A stretch of 64,000 nucleotides of DNA from contig NZ_CP059597.1 in the NCBI RefSeq assembly GCF_022369435.1, positions 682,001-746,000 on the forward strand, read 5' to 3'. The DNA is from Campylobacter sp. RM10537. GTDB lineage: Bacteria > Campylobacterota > Campylobacteria > Campylobacterales > Campylobacteraceae. Under the pieces are notes generated by a model. The model had not been told where the DNA came from and made no database searches. It was given only the letters and a program-made list of their open reading frames with translations. Shown piece after piece: positions 36,848-45,676 of this stretch. Both the position numbers and the translations under genes were made by a program. Within the stretch, counting starts at the first letter, position 1. The number at the start of each line of letters is the position of its first letter.

Positions 36848-37887
36848 TTAAACCCTTTCTTTTTAGAGTTTTTATTTAAAAAGAAATTCAATTCTTTATC
36901 ACCAAAAATTCCTCTTCTTGCAAAAAGCATAACTAAGATTAACACCAAAGAAAATGCAACCATACGAAGACCTGGCATAGATTCGATATTAATATTTAAA
37001 ATATCAATTTTAATTTGCAATTCATCTAAAAATCTTAACCATTCCATACCGCCTATAACCAGTATAGAACCAATAATAGCTCCAGTAGTTGAACCAAGTC
37101 CGCCTAATACAATGATAATTAAAAGCACAAAAGTAAATTCAAAACCAAATTGTTCAGGAGAAACTGATCCAAGAAGACATACCAAAAGTCCTCCACCTAC
37201 TCCTTCCAAAAAAGCAGAGGTTGAGAAAGCAAGAGTTTTAATCCAAAAAGTATTAATACCCATAGCACTTGCAGCATCTTCATCATCACGTATAGCTTTC
37301 ATAGCTCTACCAAATTTAGAATATACCAAATTTAAAATCAAAACAACTGCGACAATTGCAATACCACCAGTCCAGTATAAATTAGAAAATAAAGGAACAC
37401 CATTTAACCCCATGGAGCCATTGGTTAAACTTGGAAAATTAATGGCTAATTTTTGTATAATAATTCCAAAACCTAAAGTTACAATTGCTAAATAATCACC
37501 TCTTACGCGAAAAACTGCAAAAGAAAGAATTAAAGATAAAACACAAGCACTTATTCCAGCAATTATAAGAGCTAAAATAAAAGAATTCGTATGTAAAGCT
37601 AAGATAATAGGACTAGGATCTTCTAGATTAAACAAATCATTTTTTTGATCAACGCTTAAAAGCACCAAAGCAGCCGCATAAGCACCAATAGCAATAAAGC
37701 CATTAGGTTCTAACGAAAATTGTCCAGTTACACCATTAATAAGATTATAACTCACAGCTAAAGTAATATAAATAGCAATTTGATTTAAAATCCCCATTCC
37801 ATAACTATCAAAAAAATGTGGTGCTACTGCAATAAAAACAATAGCTAAAATAATATAAATTAAAGCAGAAAATTTCATCTTTATCAT
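36844..37887 (-). CDS. livM: Branched-chain amino acid ABC transporter permease LivM
   Basis: The 347-residue permease has about nine membrane helices; FRVRGDYLAIVTLGFGIIIQ and AIRDDEDAASAMGIN (coupling loop) are diagnostic for LivM. The C-terminus is cytoplasmic and basic. The gene abuts livH with no gap (livH ends at 37888). Confidence 0.93.
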   Translation of the reverse strand: MIKMKFSALIYIILAIVFIAVAPHFFDSYGMGILNQIAIYITLAVSYNLINGVTGQFSLEPNGFIAIGAYAAALVLLSVDQKNDLFNLEDPSPIILALHTNSFILALIIAGISACVLSLILSFAVFRVRGDYLAIVTLGFGIIIQKLAINFPSLTNGSMGLNGVPLFSNLYWTGGIAIVAVVLILNLVYSKFGRAMKAIRDDEDAASAMGINTFWIKTLAFSTSAFLEGVGGGLLVCLLGSVSPEQFGFEFTFVLLIIIVLGGLGSTTGAIIGSILVIGGMEWLRFLDELQIKIDILNINIESMPGLRMVAFSLVLILVMLFARRGIFGDKELNFFLNKNSKKKGFK

Positions 37888-38826
37888 TTAAAACCTACTT
37901 TTTTCAAAATTTATTCCTAAAATTCCTGTTGGTCTAAAAAGCAAAATAAATACTAAAAAGATAAAAGCGAAAGCATCTTTAAAACCTGAAAGATCAGGAA
38001 AAAAGGCAACAACCATCACCTCAGTAAGACCTATAATCAATCCCCCTAAAACAGCTCCAACAACAGAACCAATTCCACCTAAAACAGCTGCTGCAAAAGC
38101 TTTAAGTCCAACTAGTGTTCCCATAGTAGGATAAACAGAATAATAATTGCTTGACCAAAAAATTCCTGCTAAAGCTGCTAAAGCTGATCCTAAAGCAAAA
38201 ACAATAGCTATAATACGATTTGCATTTATACCCATTAAATTTACTGTTTGTATATCAAAAGCTAAAGCCCGAATAGCAATACCGTATTTGCTTTTGTATA
38301 ACAAAATAAGAACAATAAGCATTACAATCAAAGTCACTAAAGGAACCAGTAAAGAACCTAAAGTCATACTGATTTTACCTAAGGTAATCATTTTTTCAAA
38401 AACTGGAGGGACTGGAAATTGTTGTTCTGTCGAAGTAAAAATCATATTAAATAAATTTTGCAAAAAGAAACTAATTCCAATAGCTGTAATTAAAAGTGAA
38501 ATTCTAGGAGCCTTTCTTAAAGGTTTATAAGCAATTTTATCGATAATCATTCCTATAAAAGAAGAAAAAATCATAGAAGCTATTAGAGCAACTATGAAAA
38601 TTGCCAAAGTATAATGATTATCCAATAAAGTAGTATTGATAAATGGAGAAAGACAATTAATGAGTAAAAGTGCTATATAAGCTCCAACCATCATTATATC
38701 ACCATGAGCAAAATTTATAAGCCTTAAAACACCATAAACCATAGTATAACCTACGGCAATAAGAGCATACATACTCCCTAAACTTAAACCATTGATAATT
38801 TGCTGAAAAAATAAAATAGAGTCCAT
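37888..38826 (-). CDS. livH: Branched-chain amino acid ABC transporter permease LivH
   Basis: The 312-residue permease starts with the family signature QQIINGLSLGSMYALIAVGYTMVYGVLRLINFAHGD (read in parts) and carries the coupling loop IAIRALAFDIQTVNLMGIN and LGGIGSVVGAVLGGLIIG. About eight membrane helices. It follows livK after 7 bases. Confidence 0.93.
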   Translation of the reverse strand: MDSILFFQQIINGLSLGSMYALIAVGYTMVYGVLRLINFAHGDIMMVGAYIALLLINCLSPFINTTLLDNHYTLAIFIVALIASMIFSSFIGMIIDKIAYKPLRKAPRISLLITAIGISFFLQNLFNMIFTSTEQQFPVPPVFEKMITLGKISMTLGSLLVPLVTLIVMLIVLILLYKSKYGIAIRALAFDIQTVNLMGINANRIIAIVFALGSALAALAGIFWSSNYYSVYPTMGTLVGLKAFAAAVLGGIGSVVGAVLGGLIIGLTEVMVVAFFPDLSGFKDAFAFIFLVFILLFRPTGILGINFEKSRF

Positions 38827-38833
38827 TTTAGTC

Positions 38834-39943
38834 CTAAGGATTTATTATATCTTTATATATTGGTTTTTGATCTTTAATTTCTTTTACAATTATAGAACGA
38901 ATAGCATTACCATTTTTATCAATACTGATAATTCCAGAAACGCCTTCATAATTTTTAGTTTGATGAATTTTATCATTAATACACTCACTTGTTAGTTGAT
39001 CTTTGCAAGCATTCATAGCATGAAGCATTACAAAATATGCATCAGCACCCATTGCTGAGAAAGCAGGAACATCTTTATCTTTTTTCTCTTTTTCATAGGC
39101 TAAAATAAAATCTTTACCTAATTTTGTCACAGGATTATAAGAATCAAAACTGTCGGTAAAAATATAATTATTAGACGCTTCTTTTGCTAATTTTATAAAA
39201 GTTGCATCTGCAACACCATCAGCAGAACCCATAGGAGTGTTTAAGCCTATAATTTTTGACTGTCTTGCAAATAAAGCCGCTTCGCTATAATAAAGCGGTA
39301 AGTAAATAAAATCCGGATTTAAAATTTTAATCTGAGTTATTATAGCTCTAAAATCTTTATCTCCTGAATTTATTCTTAACACTTTTAAGATTTTTCCACC
39401 TTTTGCTTTAAATTCTTTTTCAAAAGCTTTTGCTAAACCTAAAGAATAATCAGTACTTTGATCTACTACTACAACTGCTTTTTTAAAACCAAATTTTTCA
39501 CTAACATATTTTGCCAAAGAAGAACCTTGAAAACTATCCATAAAACACACTCTACTAGAATATTGTTTATTTTCCAAAAGTTTATCTCCAGTTGCTGCAG
39601 GCGCGATCAATGGAATTTTATTCTCTTCAGCCACCCTCATCACTTGCAAAGTATTAGCAGTAATCATCTCACCAATGATACCTAATACCTTATCTTGAGT
39701 AACAAGACGAGTTGCAGCACTTGAAGATTCTATTTTATCACCTTTAGTATCTAAAACCACCAATTTAATCTTATCGCCATTTTGCAAAGTTCCTTGCATC
39801 TTATTTGCGATCTCAATACCATCTAAGGCACTTTGTCCATAAGCTGCCGTAGATCCACTTAAAGGCAAAACTACCCCTAAATTAATATCCTTTGCTTCTA
39901 AATTTAAAATTAAAAATGCAATTAAAATTATTTTTTTACTCAT
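38834..39943 (-). CDS. livK: Branched-chain amino acid binding protein LivK
   Basis: The 369-residue periplasmic protein has a signal peptide (about 1-17), then the type I binding fold: INLGVVLPLSGSTAAYGQSALDGIE, IGEMITANTLQVMRVAEEN, PLIAPAATGDKLL. It is a close paralogue of livJ next to it; the two share a 90-bp identical block near the 3' end. Ligand preference between Leu and Ile/Val cannot be read from sequence. Confidence 0.9.
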   Translation of the reverse strand: MSKKIILIAFLILNLEAKDINLGVVLPLSGSTAAYGQSALDGIEIANKMQGTLQNGDKIKLVVLDTKGDKIESSSAATRLVTQDKVLGIIGEMITANTLQVMRVAEENKIPLIAPAATGDKLLENKQYSSRVCFMDSFQGSSLAKYVSEKFGFKKAVVVVDQSTDYSLGLAKAFEKEFKAKGGKILKVLRINSGDKDFRAIITQIKILNPDFIYLPLYYSEAALFARQSKIIGLNTPMGSADGVADATFIKLAKEASNNYIFTDSFDSYNPVTKLGKDFILAYEKEKKDKDVPAFSAMGADAYFVMLHAMNACKDQLTSECINDKIHQTKNYEGVSGIISIDKNGNAIRSIIVKEIKDQKPIYKDIINP

Positions 39944-40150
39944 AGGCTCTCCTAAGGTTTTATCAAAGTTTTATAAACCTGTTTGCCATTTTGAATTTCT
40001 TTTATAATAACAGGACGAACAGCATTTCCATTAGCATCAATACTTATAAAACCTCCAACACCTTCATAATTTTTAGTTTGATGAATTTTATCATTAATAC
40101 ACTCACTTGTTAGTTGATCTTTGCAAGCATTCATAGCATGAAGCATTACA
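38943..40150. repeat. 90-bp identical blocks in livK and livJ
   Basis: 38943-39032 and 40061-40150 are identical over 90 bases, and similarity continues another 30 bases after an 8-base patch. They encode the shared LHAMNACKDQLTSECINDKI segment. Neighbouring parts of the genes differ at many positions, which points to local gene conversion. Confidence 0.85.
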
Positions 40151-41070
40151 TAATAAGCATCAGCACCCATTGCTGAGAAAGCAGGAAGATTTTTATCCCC
40201 TTTTTCTTTTTCATATTCTGCAATAAATTTTTTGCCACGATTTGTCGAAGGATTACTAGAATCAAAACTATCAGTAAAAATCACACCATTAACAGCACTA
40301 GATCCTAATTCTATAAAAGTTTTATTATTAACCCCATCTCCTGCGGTTAATAGTTTATCAAATCCTAGTTGCTTAGCTTGTCTAGCTATTAAAGCTGCCT
40401 CTGGATGATAAATTGGCATATAAACAAAATCAGGATTTAAACTCTTTAATTGCGATACTATAGCCCTAAAATCTTTATCTCCCGAGCTGATTATTAATTT
40501 TTTTAAAACTTTTCCGCCATTGGCTTTTAAAGATTTTTCAAAAGCCTTTGCTAAACCCAAAGAATAAACATTACTTTGATCGATTATAATAACAGCATTT
40601 TTTAAATTTAGATCTTTAGTAATATAAGTTGCAAATTTATCACCTTGGAAACTATCGCTAAAGCAAACGCGAGAAGCATACTTCTTACCATCTAAAAGTT
40701 TATCCCCTGAGGCTACTGGAGCTATAAGAGGAATTTTTTTATCTTCAATAATAGAAATTGCTTGAATTGTATTTGGTGTAGTAGTTTCTCCAATAATACC
40801 TAAAACTTTATCTTGAGTAATTAAACGATTAATACCACTCGTTGTTTCAAATTTATCACCTTTAGTGTCAATTATAATTAATTTAACTATATCGCCATTA
40901 TCAAGCTTTGGATTTAATTTATTAGCAAGTTCAATCCCACTAAAAACATCTTGTCCATAAGCAGCCACTGATCCTGTTAATGGTAAAACAACGCCTATAT
41001 TAATTGTTTTTGCATATAAACTACAATTTATAAAAATAAGTATATTTAACAAAAAAACTACTTTTTTCAT
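39952..41070 (-). CDS. livJ: Branched-chain amino acid binding protein LivJ
   Basis: The 372-residue periplasmic protein has a signal peptide (about 1-20) and the binding fold beginning INIGVVLPLTGSVAAYGQDVFSGIE. It differs from LivK throughout except in a converted C-terminal block. It is the first liv gene; cytochrome c lies 17 bases upstream, so the liv operon may be transcribed with it or from a promoter within it. Confidence 0.9.
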   Translation of the reverse strand: MKKVVFLLNILIFINCSLYAKTINIGVVLPLTGSVAAYGQDVFSGIELANKLNPKLDNGDIVKLIIIDTKGDKFETTSGINRLITQDKVLGIIGETTTPNTIQAISIIEDKKIPLIAPVASGDKLLDGKKYASRVCFSDSFQGDKFATYITKDLNLKNAVIIIDQSNVYSLGLAKAFEKSLKANGGKVLKKLIISSGDKDFRAIVSQLKSLNPDFVYMPIYHPEAALIARQAKQLGFDKLLTAGDGVNNKTFIELGSSAVNGVIFTDSFDSSNPSTNRGKKFIAEYEKEKGDKNLPAFSAMGADAYYVMLHAMNACKDQLTSECINDKIHQTKNYEGVGGFISIDANGNAVRPVIIKEIQNGKQVYKTLIKP

Positions 41071-41087
41071 TTATTAATCCTTTTAAA

Positions 41088-41519
41088 TTATTTTAAAAAA
41101 ATATTATGCTCAGTTTTTTTAGGAGGTTCCTTTTCTATCAAATCTTTAACTTGTAAATCAAGAGCAAAATCACCTCCTTTAATATAAGCGATAATATTAT
41201 CCATATCATCATGACTTAAATTTTTAGCATATAAGGCCATTTGAGAAGTCATAGTAGAAGCATTATCTAAAGTATAACCCATTAAAGCTGTTTTAATTTC
41301 TTCTGCAGACATATCTTTTAATGCTTTAAAGCGAGGACTACTTTTTTCGCCATTATCACCATGACAGATATTGCATTTATTATTAAAATAAATCTTTTTG
41401 GCTTCAATTAAATTATATTTTTTATTAGCATCAAAAGTATAGCCAAAAATAGATTTTAAGCTAACGCCAAAAAGTGCTACCATAAAAATAGAACTTGCAA
41501 AAAATAAACGAAAAATCAT
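41088..41519 (-). CDS. Periplasmic monohaem cytochrome c
   Basis: The 143-residue protein has a signal or anchor helix (about 3-20), one haem motif CNICH at residues 49-53, and a MTSQMALYAKNLSHDDMDNIIAYIK tail typical of class I cytochromes, with a candidate Met ligand. It corresponds in position to Cj1020c. It would be matured by the CcsBA protein encoded at 32139-35378. Confidence 0.85.
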   Translation of the reverse strand: MIFRLFFASSIFMVALFGVSLKSIFGYTFDANKKYNLIEAKKIYFNNKCNICHGDNGEKSSPRFKALKDMSAEEIKTALMGYTLDNASTMTSQMALYAKNLSHDDMDNIIAYIKGGDFALDLQVKDLIEKEPPKKTEHNIFLK

Positions 41520-41528
41520 TATATTTCC

Positions 41529-41720
41529 TTAATTTATTTTACTCATATTAATATCATTTTTATTAAAATTATAACCATGGATATTTTTACCCTTTGAAGT
41601 TCCATAAGTATAACGTATAACTCCAGACACTTCAACATCTTTCAAAATTTCATCCAAAGCTGATGCATTACAAATATTTAAATAAACCATCATTAAAATA
41701 AAAAATAATATTACTTTCAT
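41529..41720 (-). pseudogene. Truncated porin-like N-terminus (63 residues)
   Basis: A signal peptide (about 1-19, ending NICNASA) is followed by LDEILKDVEVSGVIRYTYGT, which closely resembles the start of Campylobacter porins of the major outer-membrane type (first transmembrane strand). The frame then stops after residue 63, far short of a porin (about 400). No continuation is visible downstream, where the cytochrome gene begins 9 bases later. It may be a remnant or a small secreted protein derived from a porin start. Confidence 0.55.
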
Positions 41721-41774
41721 ATATACTTTCTATTAAAATTAAGAGTTGATTATATCAAAAAAAGATAATCAATC

Positions 41775-42281
41775 TTAATGATTTCCTTTATGTAAAAAAT
41801 AAAGACCTAAACAAAGTGCTAAAATAGAACCTGCTAAAAAAGTCATATCCATAGGTGTTGAAAATTTCATTTGCAAAACTCTTTGAAAAAAGTTTACAAT
41901 TAAAACCATAATAATAACTTTTGCTAATTTATCTTTAAGTTGATCTAAACTATGTACTTCCAAAACTTTACTTTGTTTCATTTGCTTAAATTCTTCAATT
42001 TCGCTAATAAAAAGCTCATAAACACCGAAAGAAAAAATAAATAAAACTAAAGCCATCAAATAAAGATCTACAGCTCCTATAATCAAAGCAACAACATCTT
42101 CGTGCAAGTCAATATTTGCATTTAAACCAAAAAAATAATTATAAGTATACAAAATCACCTTAAAAACATCATAACTTGCAATAATAAAAAGTACAAAAGC
42201 ACCTATTAAACCAAATATCACAGGTAAAATGGTAACAATACGACTCTTAATCAACAAAAATTCAAAAATTTTTTCTAGCAT
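41775..42281 (-). CDS. YqhA/UPF0114-family inner membrane protein
   Basis: The ATG at 42281 (MLEKIFEFLLIKSRIVTILPVIFGLIGAF) follows AGGAATAATA; an earlier in-frame start would extend into asd. The 168-residue product has four membrane helices (about 15-40, 65-90, 118-135, 140-160), the pattern of YqhA. Function unknown. It follows asd closely on the same strand. Confidence 0.75.
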   Translation of the reverse strand: MLEKIFEFLLIKSRIVTILPVIFGLIGAFVLFIIASYDVFKVILYTYNYFFGLNANIDLHEDVVALIIGAVDLYLMALVLFIFSFGVYELFISEIEEFKQMKQSKVLEVHSLDQLKDKLAKVIIMVLIVNFFQRVLQMKFSTPMDMTFLAGSILALCLGLYFLHKGNH

Positions 42282-42292
42282 TATTATTCCTA

Positions 42293-43321
42293 CTACTTTT
42301 TCAACTCTAGCCATTTTTGAGCAATTCTAACAGCATTGGTAGCCGCTCCCACACGAATTTGATCAGCAACACACCATAAATGTAATATTTTTTTATCATA
42401 TTGATCAAGGCGAATTCTTCCAACATAAGTTTCATTAGTATCACTTGTAGTTAATGGCATAGGATATTTTTTATTTTTTGGATCATCTAAAACAACAATA
42501 TTTGGAGCCTTTTTTAAAATTTGATATACTTTAGCAATATCAACTTCTTGATTAAAATGCATAGTAATGGATTCACTATGGCTTCTAAGAACTGGAACTC
42601 TTACACAGGTTGCTGAAATTTGAAGTTTTTTATGTAAAATTTTTTGAGTTTCATTAATCATTTTTAATTCTTCTTTAGTATAACCACTATCTGTAAATTC
42701 ATCAATTTGCGGAATTAAATTTAAAGCCAAAGTATATGGAAAAGTTTGGGCTTTAAACTCATCTAATTTAAAAGCAAAAAAACTTTGCATTCCTTCAACT
42801 AATTCTTGCATTCCTTCCTTACCTGCCCCACTAGAAGCTTGATAAGTGCTAACATCTACTCGTTTGAGATCAAAGACATTATCTAGAGGTTTTAAAACAT
42901 GTACCATTTGTATCGTTGAGCAATTTGGATTTGCAATAATCCCTGTTTTTTTCCAATCTTTAATATCCTCAAAATTACATTCTGGAACGACTAAAGGAAC
43001 ATCTTTATCCATTCTAAAATGACTTGTGTTATCAATAACTACAGCTCCGCACTCAACAGCAAATTGTGCATATTGCTTACTTATATTTCCTCCTGCACTA
43101 AAAAAAGCAATATCTACTGGATTTTCTTTAAAAGTATCTTCTTTTAATTCTTTTACTCTATAAATTTTTCCTTTAAATTCTATCTCATCACCTACACTTT
43201 TAGCACTCGCTAAAGGTAAGATGCTCTCAACTGGAAATTCAAGTTCTTCTAAAACATTTAAAAGCTCTTCTCCAACAGCACCAGTTGCACCAACTATGGC
43301 TATTTTTTGTTTTTTTGCCAT
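42293..43321 (-). CDS. asd: Aspartate-semialdehyde dehydrogenase
   Basis: The 342-residue NADPH enzyme makes aspartate semialdehyde for lysine, threonine, methionine and diaminopimelate. The dinucleotide motif GATGAVGEEL is at residues 10-19 and the catalytic cysteine is in IANPNCSTIQMVHVLKPL. QASSGAGKEG and the C-terminal WCVADQIRVGAATNAVRIAQ are typical. It begins one base after flgR ends. Confidence 0.95.
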   Translation of the reverse strand: MAKKQKIAIVGATGAVGEELLNVLEELEFPVESILPLASAKSVGDEIEFKGKIYRVKELKEDTFKENPVDIAFFSAGGNISKQYAQFAVECGAVVIDNTSHFRMDKDVPLVVPECNFEDIKDWKKTGIIANPNCSTIQMVHVLKPLDNVFDLKRVDVSTYQASSGAGKEGMQELVEGMQSFFAFKLDEFKAQTFPYTLALNLIPQIDEFTDSGYTKEELKMINETQKILHKKLQISATCVRVPVLRSHSESITMHFNQEVDIAKVYQILKKAPNIVVLDDPKNKKYPMPLTTSDTNETYVGRIRLDQYDKKILHLWCVADQIRVGAATNAVRIAQKWLELKK

Positions 43322-43322
43322 T

Positions 43323-44618
43323 TTATTCCTTTATTTTATATTGTTCAATTTTTTTCTCTAAAACTTCAGCACTCATTCCAAGTTTATCCGCTGCTTTTTG
43401 TTTATCAAAACATTCTTCTTGTAAAATTTGTTCCAATAATTCTTTTTCCATTTGTTTTACATCTTTTTTAAAAGTTCTAGCTTCTAAAAATAAATCTTGA
43501 GATAAAATTTTATCCCCTTCACTTAAAATACAAGCACGTTGCACTATAGAAATAAGTTCTCTTATATTGCCTGGATAATTATATTCTAATAAAGTTTTTT
43601 CAGCTTCCTTGCTTAAACATTTATTTTCAAAATTATACTCTTGACAAGTTTGCTCAAGAACTTTATTAGCGATTTCTAAAATCTCTTCTTTGCGCTCTCT
43701 TAAAGGTGGTATATTTATAGGAATGGTATTTAAACGATAATAAAGATCTGATCTAAAATCCCCATTTTTTATTTTTTCATCTAAATTAGCATTGGTTGCA
43801 CTTATAATTCTTACATCGATTTTAACATTTTTAGTACTTCCAAGTCTAACAATCTCTTTTTCTTGTAGGGCTCTTAAAAGTTTTGCTTGTATTTCATAAG
43901 GCATTTCTCCAATTTCATCTAAAAATAAAGTTCCCCCATTAGCCATTTCAAAAAGTCCTATTTTAGTAGCATTAGCATCTGTAAAGGCTCCTTTTTCAAA
44001 TCCGAACAATTCACTTTCTATTAAATTAGCAGGGATTGCTGCCATATTGATAGCTACAAAAGGTTTATCAAAACGTTGCGAATTTTCATGAATAAAACGA
44101 GAAAAAACTTCTTTGCCTACTCCACTTTCTCCAAAAAACATAACCGAAGCATCTGTTTTTGCTGCTTTTTTACTTAAATTTAAAGTTTGTTCTAGCTTTT
44201 CAGATGTAGAAAAAAAACCTGTATTCTTATGAGTATTTTGACTTTTAGATTTTTTATCAGAAGTTTTTTGACGTATGATCTTTGCACGCTTAATAGCCTC
44301 AACTAAAGTTTCTATATCAAAAGGCTTGGTTAAAAAGTCTTTAACCCCAAGACGCATAGCCTCAATAGCACGATTTAAGGTTGCATTCCCTGTCATAATA
44401 ATAAAATCATATTTATTTTCACAAGCTTTAACAAATTCAAGACCATCCATTCCAGGCATATTTATATCTGTAATAATCAAGTCCGTATTAGAATCAATTT
44501 TTTTAAGTGCTTCAGTAGCTGATTTATAAGATTTGATTTTAAATTCCTCATATTCGCTTAAAGCTATTTCTAGAGATTTTCTCATATTAATATCATCTTC
44601 TACAATCACTAAATTCAT
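43323..44618 (-). CDS. flgR: NtrC-like flagellar response regulator FlgR
   Basis: The 431-residue activator works with sigma-54 on rod, hook and minor flagellin genes. Receiver domain 1-115 with phosphoacceptor D51 (ITDINMPGMDG) and K99; AAA domain from about 140 with GESGVGKE (164-171), the sigma-54 contact loop GAFTDA and LFLDEIGEMP; a short C-terminal helical segment (about 390-431) that could be a reduced helix-turn-helix. In C. jejuni FlgR is phosphorylated by FlgS and phase-varies at homopolymer tracts. A T8 tract on the coding strand (44210-44217) lies in the linker at codons 134-137. Frame is ON here. Confidence 0.93.
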   Translation of the reverse strand: MNLVIVEDDINMRKSLEIALSEYEEFKIKSYKSATEALKKIDSNTDLIITDINMPGMDGLEFVKACENKYDFIIMTGNATLNRAIEAMRLGVKDFLTKPFDIETLVEAIKRAKIIRQKTSDKKSKSQNTHKNTGFFSTSEKLEQTLNLSKKAAKTDASVMFFGESGVGKEVFSRFIHENSQRFDKPFVAINMAAIPANLIESELFGFEKGAFTDANATKIGLFEMANGGTLFLDEIGEMPYEIQAKLLRALQEKEIVRLGSTKNVKIDVRIISATNANLDEKIKNGDFRSDLYYRLNTIPINIPPLRERKEEILEIANKVLEQTCQEYNFENKCLSKEAEKTLLEYNYPGNIRELISIVQRACILSEGDKILSQDLFLEARTFKKDVKQMEKELLEQILQEECFDKQKAADKLGMSAEVLEKKIEQYKIKE

Positions 44619-44665
44619 TACTAACCTTTAGAATTTTTACAATAATAACAAAATAAGGCTTAAAG

Positions 44666-45115
44666 TCACTTTTTTTTAAGATAATATATCGTAGCACTTT
44701 TTAAACCAAAATCTACGCTAAAACGTAATGGTAAAATTCTAATATAAATTTCATTTTGAGCTCTCATAAGATCTGTTTTAGTAATATCTTTGATAGAAAC
44801 ATTTGCACCAGTAAAACAATCAATTAATTTCTCTTTATGAGAATTTAAAAAATTAAGTTTGATATTTTTTGTCATATAATTATCGATTATACCTAACTCG
44901 GTTTTGGGAAATTGTTTTAAATCATTATTACTATAGGGTATTTCGCAAGCAAATTCGCTGATAGTGTTTTTACTTTGAGTCATAGCCAAAGATATGTTTT
45001 GACTTTGATGAAAAAGAATTAAATTTTTACTTGAAAGTTCTGCCCAAAATATAAATTCATCTTGAGCAAAAATCTTCAAGCTTAAAAAAATCAATAAGCA
45101 AATAATTCTTTCCAC
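44666..45115 (-). CDS. flgQ: Flagellar protein FlgQ
   Basis: The 149-residue secreted protein (signal about 1-17, cut near IFAQ|DE) is next to flgP in the same order as Cj1025c-Cj1026c. In C. jejuni FlgQ is needed for motility and FlgP stability as part of the basal disk system. The start is GTG at 45115, lying 25 bases inside flgP; no later start keeps the signal peptide. Recognition rests on synteny and size more than on motifs. Confidence 0.75.
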   Translation of the reverse strand: MERIICLLIFLSLKIFAQDEFIFWAELSSKNLILFHQSQNISLAMTQSKNTISEFACEIPYSNNDLKQFPKTELGIIDNYMTKNIKLNFLNSHKEKLIDCFTGANVSIKDITKTDLMRAQNEIYIRILPLRFSVDFGLKSATIYYLKKK

Positions 45116-45612
45116 TTGTCTGCATCGATTTTAAGTTCTACATTTACTCTATAAAGACCTTGATTGAAATTTTCATCAATAATACTTGCATTTTTAATCA
45201 ATCCATTTACTTGAGCAGTAATAGTTGAACTTCTAAGCATAGCATCTTTAACAGTATCTTTACCATTTACTTTCACACCATAAAGCTTACTTGCAAGTTG
45301 TCGATAAGCATCTGTAATAGCAGCTCTTTTTGCTAATGCAAGTGCTTGAGCCGTAGAAACAGTATTCATTGGAGCAATACCTTCCCCAACAGCAGTAAAG
45401 CTAAGCTCACTATCAGTTGTATCAGGAGCTAACATTTTTTCTTGCTTGATGATATCACGCACATCATCTTTATCAACTTTTTGTACAATAATTTCTGGAG
45501 TCTGAGAATTTACAGAAGTATTACTTGCATTCTTACCAGCTACTCTATTAGTGCTTGGTACACAGCCAACAAAAATTCCTGCTACAACTAGCATCATAAA
45601 ATTCTTTTTCAT
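45091..45612 (-). CDS. flgP: Flagellar basal-disk lipoprotein FlgP
   Basis: The ATG at 45612 follows AAGGTG; it gives a lipoprotein signal MKKNFMMLVVAGIFVGC with the lipobox cysteine at residue 17. The mature domain contains TAQALALAKRAAITDAYRQLASKLYGVKVNGKDTVKD, typical of the LPP20/FlgP family. FlgP builds the large basal disk beneath the outer membrane that scaffolds the high-torque Campylobacter motor. The overlap with flgQ suggests coupled translation. Confidence 0.88.
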   Translation of the reverse strand: MKKNFMMLVVAGIFVGCVPSTNRVAGKNASNTSVNSQTPEIIVQKVDKDDVRDIIKQEKMLAPDTTDSELSFTAVGEGIAPMNTVSTAQALALAKRAAITDAYRQLASKLYGVKVNGKDTVKDAMLRSSTITAQVNGLIKNASIIDENFNQGLYRVNVELKIDADKWKELFAY

Positions 45613-45676
45613 ATTTACACCTTCAAAATTTTTTGTCATTAATTTAAAAGCAAAAAGCGTTCCAACTTTTTAAAAA

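Noticed and set aside
37112-38530. Two 127-residue plus-strand frames inside livM and livH
   Set aside because: They are antisense to conserved permeases and resemble no protein.
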